Below are positions 54,391 through 62,822 of a DNA stretch of 64,000 bases, one piece after another. The notes beneath the pieces are model-generated. The model did not search any database. It saw nothing but the letters and a program-made list of their open reading frames with translations, and was not told the DNA's origin. The stretch covers positions 1,598,135-1,662,134 of the forward strand of contig OZ005692.1 of the NCBI GenBank assembly GCA_963930775.1, read 5' to 3'. The position numbers and the translations under genes are program-made. This stretch comes from Cliona cf. orientalis. Taxonomy: Eukaryota > Porifera > Demospongiae > Clionaida > Clionaidae. Positions within the stretch are counted from its first letter, which is position 1. Every line of letters begins with the position of its first letter.

Positions 54391-54583
54391 CGTAAATCTG
54401 GAAATTTTCGTTGTAAAAATATTTTCGTAGTCGATGGCGGCTATGAAAATTAATCTTACGAAAATTAGCGTGCACCATTAATGCTAATGTGGTAAGGGGT
54501 CGTTCCTATGAAAAATTTTTACATGAAAATTTATCATAATATTATGAAAGTTTCTTTACACGAGAATTTCCAGATCTACGGTA
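54391..54583. mobile_element. TACCGTA-family element in TAF3 duplicate intron 7
   Basis: TACCGTAAATCTGGAAATTTTCG and CGAGAATTTCCAGATCTACGGTA are inverted ends of about 23 bp. The matching intron of the intact gene (27232-27518) lacks it, so it arrived after duplication. Confidence 0.75.
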
Positions 54584-55381
54584 TACATGTACATGTACCA
54601 TGTATGATTCATAATGTCGCACATTTGTACCTTAGTGCATTGCATTCTAAATGTATGTATGGGATCAGTGTATATACAGTACATGTAGCAGCTTCTATAC
54701 TATGCCCATGTGGGCCAGAATCGCAGGTTATGTTTAAATGTTCATGAATGATACTATATATGGTGTTATTTTTTACAATGATGGATCTTCTTTATTTTTT
54801 CATTATCAGGCAGAGGTGGTAAGAGAGGAAGGAGAAGCTCCGCTTCTTCGAGTAAGGCAGCAGCAGCAGCGGCCTCAGCCCCTCCCCCTCCTCCCCCGAC
54901 TCTCTTCGTCAAGAGCTCGCAGCCTAAGAAAGTGAAAAAGAAGGAGCTAGCAGGAGGGACGGCCAAGCCACCGCCCAGCTCAGCTAAACAACCAGTTCCA
55001 AAAATGCAAGGGAGATGTAGTACTTAGAATTATCACCAAAATTATACTTCGGCATTGAAAAGCTACATGTAGGAAAGGGATGAGGATGGAGTTACACATT
55101 TCACTTGTAGATGTTCCATGAGGATTCTAAGCCAATGCCCCTCTAATTATGATCCCCTGATAATACGAAGGACAGACCTATACATGTATGTATTAAGACT
55201 ACCACAACTGAATGACATTTTGAAGAGATGCAGAATGTACTATAATATTATTATAGAGATTCCCCAGTGCTGTAGTCTCTTCATGATCATGCATTAAGCA
55301 TTTCACTCACGCTAAATCGCTTCCCCCCCTCATTATACTTTTATACATGTACATGTACTTTTGTTAATGAGTCACTCTTAA

Positions 55382-56208
55382 GGTTACGGGTGACAGTTCG
55401 CCCACGCACGGGCAATCCCCATAGTCAGTAATGGAGCATACCAAGAAAAACCACAAATCAAAACGGTGCGTCAAGTTTCACAAAGATGGCGTCTCCTTTG
55501 ACTGAAAGTAAGTGTTAATCTTGTTGCTTGGACATCTGGGCAGGGCTGGAATTGGTTTAGATTTGAAGGCCACCTGTCAGGAACGAACCAGACGGCTGTG
55601 TTTACCGTCTGGTCCGCCATTACGCTTGGTGTAAAATGGCCTTCTTTCGTGTAGCTCTCGTTCTAGGGAGGCTCTACGAACTTGGGAACAGATTCCAGCA
55701 CTGGAGCAAGGTACGTATTTGATAACTAAACTGTAGATAGCAGATAAGAAGTCTGTGTCTGGGCAAAACTTGACGCACGAGATCGTGACAATGGTGGTCA
55801 TAGACCTTACTTTGACCAGATTTTGCTCAGACAATGGCTCCTTGTCCACTATCTACAGTGTAGTTATCAAGTACTTACCTTGCTCCAGTGTTTGAATCTG
55901 TTCCCAAGTTCACAGAGCTTCCGTAGCACGAAAGCAACACGAAAGAAGGCCATTTTACACCAAGCGTAAATAGCGGACCAGACGGTAAACACAGCCGTCT
56001 GGTTCGTTCCTGACAGGTGGCCTTCAAATCTAAACCAATTCCAGCCCTGCCCAGATGTCCAAGCAACAAGATTAACACTTCTTTTCAGTCAAAGGAGACG
56101 CCATCTTCATGAAACTTGACGCACCGTTTTCATTTGTGGTTTTTCTTGGTGTGCTCCATTACTGACTATGGGGATTGCCCGTGCGTGGGCGAACTGTCAC
56201 CCGTAACC
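55382..56208. mobile_element. 827-bp foldback element, TTAA target (piggyBac-like)
   Basis: Ends GGTTACGGGTGACAGTTCGC and GCGAACTGTCACCCGTAACC are perfect complements. The arms stay complementary almost to the centre (about 390 bp each, for example CCAGACGGCTGTGTTTACCG against CGGTAAACACAGCCGTCTGG). TTAA is present on both sides (55378-55381, 56209-56212). The paralogous intron near 28297-28300 has a single TTAA (CACTCTTAACCGTTTC). The element is non-coding. TTAA target use is the hallmark of piggyBac-type transposition. Confidence 0.93.
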
Positions 56209-56884
56209 TTAACCATTTCTCTTCCCTCCCTCCTTGCCTCCCCCAACAGTCAAGTCCAGTCCTCCAGTCCCATCACCATCAAACTACCAGTCCCTCCATC
56301 CTCCTCCAAATCATCACGCTCATCATCAAAATCATCCACTCACGGCTCCTCCTCCTCCTCCTCAAGCTCCGCCCATCGCCACGCCCACCACCACCACACC
56401 TCCCGTGGACGTGCGGCAGGCATCACTGTATCCTCCCTGAGCGTCCCTGTAGCTAGCACGGGGGTTACTGGAGGTCTTGGGGGGTCTCAGGGTTCGGACT
56501 ACCATTGTCCCGAGTGTGGTCTACGAGACGATGGGTCTCCTATGATTGGCTGCGATGGTTGTGATTCGTGGGTGCACTGGTCGTGTGCCGGGATCACGAG
56601 AGAACCGCCCGCGAACGAGAGCTGGTTCTGTACCTCTTGCATCGAGGAGAGGCAGGCGGGGAAGAAGAAGAAAGGAAGAAAGAGAAAGAGAACTAGCAAC
56701 TGAGCGCTGTATAATAATAATAATTATTGTAATTATTACTATAATTATGATTAATATTTCTCTTAGTAAATTAGTGTTTCATTATAGAACCTCAAACTCA
56801 ATAATAAAAATCAACAAAATAACCAGAAATATCAGAGTGACATTGTAACATCAAGGAGAAACGATAATTATTATTATTAAATTT

Positions 56885-58252
56885 TTACAATATTTCCACT
56901 GCAAGATAACAACCACTATGTTTCACTTGAAATGTTAGGCAATCATTTACCATGTGAAGAATCTTTTTATCATTTAGATAACAGAATTTGTCTCGGCAAC
57001 CTATTTGTACATGCTCGTTAATCGGTGGATATTCGTATAAACTGCATACACTGAAGCCGGGCCAGTAACTATCCCTGCGGTGACATAGTATGTGCAGAAT
57101 ATCACATTCTATTGGCCACTTTAGCTGATTATCGTACTCTCCTCTGAGGTGAAATAGTGCCACAGAGATATGAGTACCAGCTCCCTCTCCCACTCCATTG
57201 GCATACACTGCCAGACACATCTTGTAGCCTCCTCTGTAGTAGAATGGAAGACTGTGCCACACCTTCCCACTGCGACGATACTCAGAGAACCCGGACATTG
57301 TGACCTTCATGGAGTCACCAGGTTTCTTGAGTTTGTTTGTCGGATTGTTAAAAGCTTCACAAAATGCTAGTCGAGTTTCTGCTTCATGGAATGAAGTTTC
57401 TACCTGGCTAAGCTTAGCTTTCACCTCATTCAACTCTGTCTTCATTTCCTTCCACTCTCTCTTCAATCGTTCACGATCGACCATTAGCAACATTAAGTGT
57501 TGCTGTAGAGAGGTGGTTATGTGATCTTCAAGTTGTCGACGAACATTTACCTTGCATCCAGCTTCGGCAAAAGGGCACTCCACAAGCTCCTGGGGGCACT
57601 GGGTGCGATGACCCTCCATGTCCTTTCGTTTGATCTTTTTCACCCCACACTTGTTGGGACAAGTCAGAGGCACGTCAGGACATTCGGCTTGATGACCACA
57701 ATAGACATCTTCATTAAATTTTATGTTAACCTCAAAATTATTTCCAGTGATTGCTTCGTATGTGTTTTTGAGACCACAGAATTCACATTGGTATGGCCGA
57801 AGGTAACAAAATCGAGCAAGATGATCAGCCAAGTCTCTACGTCTCATGATCTTCACTCTGAACGGATCTATGATGCTTTTACATTTATTGGGGCAGACTA
57901 CCATAACGAAATCACACCCATTGTCCGACTCTAAATGTTGTTTCAGTGTCCCCAGCTCTCCAGTCCACTGGCAACCCTCTCCATGGTTACTGCACTTTAT
58001 TTTTAGCTGGTTTACCTCGCTCCTTAGGCCTTTATTAATCACGTGATGGAAGCCTTCTCCCTGAAATCGGCAGTGAGGGCAGCTCTCTTTGCCTTGCCTA
58101 GTGAACCACTTGTTCAGACATGACTCGCAAAAGTGCTGACCGCAGCACACAGCTAGGTGAGGATCGCGGAGAACTTTGGCGCAGATGTTGCAATTTAAGC
58201 GATCGGATATTGCTCCAATAAACTTGCAGTCGTGCCCACCGTACTCTGCCAT
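56885..58252 (-). CDS. TRAF-like protein G: RING, TRAF zinc fingers, coiled coil, MATH (single exon)
   Basis: This intact 455-residue frame starts MAEYGGHDCKFIGAISDRL. The RING is CNICAKV, CCGQHFCESC, CPHC. Zinc fingers are CSNHGEGCQW, CEFCGLKNTY, CPNKCGVKKIKRKDM and CPFAEAGCKVNV. The coiled coil contains REWKEMKTELNEVKAKLSQV. The MATH domain runs from MKVTMSGFSEYRR to CYLAVEIL. Its FIGAISDRLNC N terminus pairs it with broken copy D (FIGAVSDRLNC), and both directly follow a TAF3 3' end, so they are counterparts in the large duplication. G is the intact member. Confidence 0.9.
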   Translation of the reverse strand: MAEYGGHDCKFIGAISDRLNCNICAKVLRDPHLAVCCGQHFCESCLNKWFTRQGKESCPHCRFQGEGFHHVINKGLRSEVNQLKIKCSNHGEGCQWTGELGTLKQHLESDNGCDFVMVVCPNKCKSIIDPFRVKIMRRRDLADHLARFCYLRPYQCEFCGLKNTYEAITGNNFEVNIKFNEDVYCGHQAECPDVPLTCPNKCGVKKIKRKDMEGHRTQCPQELVECPFAEAGCKVNVRRQLEDHITTSLQQHLMLLMVDRERLKREWKEMKTELNEVKAKLSQVETSFHEAETRLAFCEAFNNPTNKLKKPGDSMKVTMSGFSEYRRSGKVWHSLPFYYRGGYKMCLAVYANGVGEGAGTHISVALFHLRGEYDNQLKWPIECDILHILCHRRDSYWPGFSVCSLYEYPPINEHVQIGCRDKFCYLNDKKILHMVNDCLTFQVKHSGCYLAVEIL

Positions 58253-58420
58253 TTCTAATTTAGGAGGTGCGGCTAATTTCGATCACATGCACGTATGAGC
58301 CCCACCCACCTTTCCAATTGCCAAATGTAGCTCAAATTGATCATCGCGCGATGCATCCCCTAGATTGCACTAGATCTATGGCATTCCAATACTGACAAAA
58401 TTGGCAAGCTCAAATACTAG

Positions 58421-58455
58421 TCTCGTACGTGCCCAGCCCCCTTGCACGAGACTAG
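58421..58455. mobile_element. TAGTCTCG micro-palindrome
   Basis: TAGTCTCGTACGTGCCCAGC and TTGCACGAGACTA form a hairpin of only about 35 bp. It is the smallest member of the family in this window. Confidence 0.6.
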
Positions 58456-58591
58456 CTCAAATACATGGTCAAACTTGATCATTGAGGGCCAGGTAAATCA
58501 TAGTAGGTAGAGATCTTTAGAAGATACAGGATAAACTGTAGCCTGATAATTAATTTTCTGATATTTAATACTTTAATGCATAATTAAATTT

Positions 58592-58860
58592 TTATACTAT
58601 TTCTACTGTTAGATAATCATTTTCACGTTTCACTTTTAGTGTCAGGCAGTCATTCACCATGTGAAGAATCTTTTCATGATTTAAACGGCAGAATTTGACC
58701 TGGCAATTGATCTGTACACTTTCATTAGCTGCTGTATACTTGTGTAGATCCAACATGCAATCAAAGGTGTACCAGAAACCATCACCGTAATATCGGTGAT
58801 GCTTGTCATGAACACATTTTGGTGTGCACTTAATATTATGATTATGAGTATTTTGTAGTT
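58592..58860 (-). pseudogene. TRAF-like MATH-domain C-terminal fragment
   Basis: About 85 codons (FWYTFDCML to YLTVEIV) match the end of the MATH domain in the neighbouring TRAF genes. They include the shared KILHMVNDCLT motif. RING, zinc fingers and start are missing. The upstream border joins sequence (TTTTGAGCCGATTATAGTAATAAA) also found at 31836, next to another broken copy. Confidence 0.8.
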
Positions 58861-58869
58861 GTAATGATT

Positions 58870-59118
58870 CTTTTGAGCCGATTATAGTAATAAACATGAC
58901 ATTGTATGACTATTATTGAAAGGAGGAGCTTTTTTTGTGGATTGTACCTCAATTAGCTATTTATTTTTATCGATCGGATTGGACTCTACGTAGTGCCATT
59001 TTGTACAGGTGCCCTCCTGCCACTGCAAGTCATCAGTTCCAATTCCTCATCCAGCCGCACTACAGCTAGCAATAATATCAAAATAAATCCATCTCCTCAC
59101 TTCTATTATTAAATACGA
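58870..59118 (+). pseudogene. TAF3 exon 6 fragment (duplicate of 31830 fragment)
   Basis: GTACAGGTGCCCTCCTGCC and TCCTCATCCAGCCGCACTAC match 31966-32030, which itself derives from TAF3 exon 6. The PHD-end segment seen at 32096 is absent here. Non-coding remnant. Confidence 0.7.
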
Positions 59119-59226
59119 GAAAAAAAACAAAACAAAAAAACTGTGAATATCATAATGTTTACAGAAATTGACAGCATGTTCAAAGATCATATTTGAAAAA
59201 AAATTTAATTATACATCAAATTTAAC

Positions 59227-60639
59227 TCATATCTTGACGTTAATGAAACAATTGTCATTCTCAACCTTAAAGGTGAGTGAGTCACTGTACGACACTTTAC
59301 GTTGGAGAGACCAACTTCCAAGACTACAGAAATGATTAAAGCATTCGATTTGAGTAATTTGTGGATGTCGAAGTGAACCACATATAAGAAACTTATACGA
59401 TTCCTGGGTATGATCTCGGGAATGGTGGTGACCACAAGATGTATATTTATACGGCCATTTAAGAAGGTCATCATATTCTCCTTTGAGCTGATGAAGTGCA
59501 ACATTGATGCAAGAACCATCTGGACGGTTGGTACACACCTGTAGACACATCTTATAGCCTTCTCTGTAGTAAAACGGTTCGCTGTACCAGGCCTTCCCAC
59601 TGCGACAGTACATGGAAAAGTTTGGCATGGTAAGACTAAATGAATCATTTGCCCTCTTCAGCCTATTAGTTGAAGTACATGCGGTAGTTTCACAAAAGGT
59701 TAGTCGAGCTTCTGCTTCGTGGAGCTTAGCCTTAATTTCACCGATCTCCGTCTCAGCACTGCTAAGTTTAGACTTAGTTTCATCAAGTTCGTCCTGTGCT
59801 TCGCTAAGCTCAGTCTTTACATCATTTAACTCAGCCGTTAGTTGTTTACGATCGATCATAAGCAACATCATGTGCTGGTGTAGACTGATGCTCATGTGAT
59901 CTTCGAGTTGATGACGACAGATGTTAGCTTTACACCCAATCTCAGCAAACGGGCATTCAATGGGCTCCTGGGGACATTGGCTGAAATGATTCTCCAACTC
60001 CTTTCGTTTCATCTCCACACAACACTCGTAGGGGCAGGTCACACGTGCTTCAGGGCACTCGGCTTGATGACCAAAATAATCATATTCGTCTGCTCTTTCC
60101 ATCACCATATAATTATCTCCGGTGATTGCTTTGTATGTGTCCTTAAGGCCACAGAATTCACACTGGTATGGCCGAAGGTAACAAGACTGAGCGAGATGAT
60201 CAGCCAAGTATTTACGTCTCATAATCTTCACTAGTAGAATGCCGCCACGAAATTCTTTACATTTATTGGGGCACTCTACCATCACAAAATCGCACCCACT
60301 GTCAAAGTCCAAATGCTGTTTCAGTGTCCCCAGTTCTCCAGTCCACTGGCAACCCTCTCCATGGTTACTGCACTTAACTATTAGCTGGTTTATCTCGCTT
60401 CTGACGCCCTTATTGATCACGTGGTTGAATCCTTCTCCCTCGGCTCGGCAGTGAGGGCAGCTCTCTTTGCCTTGCCTAATGAACCACTTCTTCAGACACG
60501 ACTTGCAAAAATGCTGACCGCAGCATACGGCTAGGTGAGGATCGCGGAGAATTTTAGTACAAATCTGGCAAATGAAACGATCGGAAACCTTGTCAACGAA
60601 ATGACAGTCATAGCCACCATACACTGGTTTCTTTGCCAT
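59227..60639 (-). CDS. TRAF-like protein H: RING, TRAF zinc fingers, long coiled coil, MATH (single exon)
   Basis: This intact 470-residue frame starts MAKKPVYGGYDCHFVDK. The RING is CQICTKI, CCGQHFCKSC, CPHC. Zinc fingers are CSNHGEGCQW, CEFCGLKDTY, CPYECC-VEMKRKELENH and CPFAEIGCKANI; the fourth finger region is one residue shorter than in paralogs. A long coiled coil (ELNDVKTELSEAQDELDETK and following heptads) suggests stable oligomerisation. The MATH domain is the most diverged in the set (SFSLTMPNFSMYCRSGKAWYS to NCFINVKI), and its Gly-Val-Gly-Glu-Gly loop is replaced by TNRPDGSCI. That may change partner specificity. An NRF-1-like site lies at 60715-60726, about 75 bp upstream. Confidence 0.9.
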   Translation of the reverse strand: MAKKPVYGGYDCHFVDKVSDRFICQICTKILRDPHLAVCCGQHFCKSCLKKWFIRQGKESCPHCRAEGEGFNHVINKGVRSEINQLIVKCSNHGEGCQWTGELGTLKQHLDFDSGCDFVMVECPNKCKEFRGGILLVKIMRRKYLADHLAQSCYLRPYQCEFCGLKDTYKAITGDNYMVMERADEYDYFGHQAECPEARVTCPYECCVEMKRKELENHFSQCPQEPIECPFAEIGCKANICRHQLEDHMSISLHQHMMLLMIDRKQLTAELNDVKTELSEAQDELDETKSKLSSAETEIGEIKAKLHEAEARLTFCETTACTSTNRLKRANDSFSLTMPNFSMYCRSGKAWYSEPFYYREGYKMCLQVCTNRPDGSCINVALHQLKGEYDDLLKWPYKYTSCGHHHSRDHTQESYKFLICGSLRHPQITQIECFNHFCSLGSWSLQRKVSYSDSLTFKVENDNCFINVKI

Positions 60640-60714
60640 CGCTTTTTTAAGAGTACAAAATGCAGCATCAGGATTGAGATACGCCCCCTTTTGACCTGGT
60701 ATATATGGCCCAAC

Positions 60715-60726
60715 TGCGCATGCGCG
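60715..60726. promoter_or_regulatory. NRF-1-like palindrome upstream of TRAF-like H
   Basis: TGCGCATGCGCG in the context CAACTGCGCATGCGCGTAAG is identical to the site upstream of TRAF-like F at 39866. Confidence 0.6.
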
Positions 60727-60902
60727 TAAGTTATAATCCCCCCTATCCGTGACAGCAGGGACTTCCCTCGATATTAAATATCGGCTGATTATTCAAGAAA
60801 TATGCAAAATAACAACTACCGGTATATATAAGTGTTTCCACTATAAAGTGTAGCAGAACCACAGATACATGACAAGTTACCACAAGTTCAGTCCATTGAT
60901 AA

Positions 60903-61224
60903 TGCACCTGTCAATGGTATGCCCCAGTATCCCCCTCCCGCTCCAAGTAGGGGCATACTAGGGGATTTGACAATGATCATTTCAATTGCCCCTGGGTCGG
61001 AGCAATATTTGAAGTCAAATCCCCTATTCAGTACATAGTATATCCTATAGGGGAACATAGGGGATTTGACTGGTTCTGTTGCGACATGGCAATCATAGTT
61101 TACGTTAATTTGCACGGAAAAGTCAAATGCCCCACCCTAGGTCCAGCTTCTTCTGTAAAAACCTCTTGGTACCCCTTGGTTTTGCGCGGGAGGGGGATAG
61201 TGGGGCATGCCATTGACAGGTGCA
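60903..61224. mobile_element. MITE with TGCACCTGTCAATGG ends
   Basis: TGCACCTGTCAATGGTATGCCCC and GGGGCATGCCATTGACAGGTGCA are complementary, extended by ATCCCCCTCCCGC/GCGGGAGGGGGAT. The unoccupied sequence CAATTGATAATGGCAAAAG is at 40000-40018. The duplicated target is TAA (or ATAAT, depending on where the ends are set). 322 bp, non-coding. Confidence 0.85.
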
Positions 61225-61336
61225 TAATGGCAAAAGCGATATTAAAATTTTAATAGCTATAATATAGCATCCAAATTCCACAGCACAGTAGCTAGCTAGG
61301 CTATAGCGCTATGGTGCCAGTATTAATATTAATGGT

Positions 61337-62663
61337 CTAAATTTTCAGTTCTAGGGAGATTAGCACACCAACTGTCATGAGAATCAGAGACGACAACAGT
61401 GAGGCGCACCCTGCAATAGAACGAATGTTAATAATTACTAGAGGTCAATGTATGTCAACGTCTGTGTGGCAATGCCACATGCATGCATGCAGAAGATATC
61501 AAGAAACCTCTAGGCCTAGGATCCCCTCTACTACATGTATATTACTTGATTGTGCACTTACCACATTTTTCAAGCAACATAGTCTCCAATGAGCTGTAGT
61601 AGTCACCAAAATCTTCTTGAAAGCGCTGCTTGTAACTTTCAGCTTTAGCTGCACTAGCAGTGCACATTGCCTGTGTCACATCACACGTATTTTTTACGTT
61701 GTTGAAGTTACCATGACCATACACCGTATCACAGTAAAACTTCTTGAAGGAGGTGGGATTATCTCGGATAGCCACGATGGTGTGTTCAACAATGTACTGC
61801 AGTGTTTCATTATCGACTGGCATGAGGTCCTTTGTGCGAAGCTTCCAGAATCGATACAGCTTGCTTCTGCCTCCGATAGCCATCCTCCAGGCATCCCAAC
61901 TGGCTTGTGATCCATCAACGGACGGGATTTGTATAACTTTTCTACATACATCCTCAACTCCAGTGCCCGGTAAATCAACAATGATATTATTGTCACCGTT
62001 TAAATCGTACGCCAGCGAGTTAACCGTGTACTCCAGGGCACTAAGTTCCGCAAAGAAGGTCACGTTGGTTGAAGCGAAGTCAAGAAGATCATCCGGGCTG
62101 TTGATCATTTGTCCAATGTGAGCTCGGTTTGTTCCACTGTTCAGCACACAGTTTTCTCTCCCCCAATTTGTGACGCACGTTTGATACACAGCACTGACGT
62201 CACAGTTCACTTCCACATCAACATCACCAGGCATCCGACCAAGAAATTGGTCACGGACTAAACCACCGAAGAAAAAAGGGTAACAGCTTTCATTGAAGAG
62301 CATGTTGAATACATCACGAACTGTCTGTCCGCTTGGTAGGCCTGAGACTTTTCTCGTGAAGACGTGGGTGTCGATATACTCCTTGGCTATTGCTGAAGAG
62401 TAGAACTGGACTATGTTGTCGCTGTTAAATTCAGGGTTGTTCAGAATCTCTGGAGGCAATCCTGAGCCGTCTTGCCTCGTCCTATCGCTGCACGCGGACT
62501 GCGGCGCCTGCCGAGGCCAGAGGCGGCCCAACGTGGCGCTATAGAGCGCAGAATCGGCTGCTAGATGGATCTTTATCCTTGCTCCATCCACCACGAAGGG
62601 TCCTTGTTGTAGTAGAGTAGCTACGAAAATAGCAGAAGCAGTTAGAGCGCCTGAAGAGAACAT
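61337..62663 (-). CDS. secreted, membrane-anchored CCA-adding-enzyme-like nucleotidyltransferase (copy C)
   Basis: Exon 1 (62663 to 61562) and exon 2 (61410-61337) join in phase 1 to give 391 residues. Residues 1-27 look like a signal peptide (SGALTASAIFVATLLQQ). Residues 133-150 hold the class II CCA-adding/poly(A)-polymerase head motif GGLVRDQFLGRMPGDVDVEV, including both metal-binding Asp (147, 149). A matching downstream block (VDDVC, WDAWRMAIGGRSKLYRF, NETLQYIVEH) fits the second half of the head domain. More than ten Cys suggest disulfides. Exon 2 encodes a C-terminal helix (SLLSSLILMTVGVLISL) and a very short tail. This predicts a type I surface or luminal protein, unusual for a family that works on RNA in cytosol or mitochondria. 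Substrate unknown. Confidence 0.8.
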
Positions 62664-62822
62664 TGTCTGCTTTGAGAGATATCGATCATTAGTATGGGGC
62701 AGCCCATTGTATTGCGCATGCGCGGTCACATCGTGCATGTGATTGGACTTTCCCTGGGAATCTCCCTCATCCTTTACTATACTTCGCTCAGCCCAGCGGA
62801 ATCCTTGTTCTATTTAATAAAC
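62664..62822. promoter_or_regulatory. divergent promoter with NRF-1-like site (pair C)
   Basis: 159 bp lie between opposite start codons. TGCGCATGCGCG at 62713-62724 and TTGGACTTTCCCTGGGAATC at 62741 are both shared with pair A, and in part with pair B (51088). Confidence 0.65.

Larger units (their letters stand above)
52970..56703 (+). pseudogene. TAF3 3' duplicate (part of exon 5 to exon 9, PHD finger intact)
   Basis: Begins abruptly inside exon 5 (ACGGTGACGAGTCATGTG) and continues with exon 5 end 53113, exon 6 53528-53900, exon 7 54093-54293 (one extra Ser codon), exon 8 from 54810, and exon 9 56250-56703. The open frames match TAF3, including Ser/Pro/His-rich exon 6 and an undamaged PHD finger (CPEC, GSPMIGCDGCDSWVHWSC, WFCTSC). 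The exon 8 donor has changed from GT to GC (AAAAAT|GCAAGG). Exons 1-4, and with them the histone fold and start codon, are missing. Two MITEs sit in introns. It is probably a non-functional partial copy, although splicing from pseudokinase B (185 bp upstream) is conceivable. Confidence 0.85.

Noticed and set aside
59205..59648. 147-codon minus-strand frame overlapping TRAF-like H
   Set aside because: Out-of-frame reading of the MATH-domain coding region.
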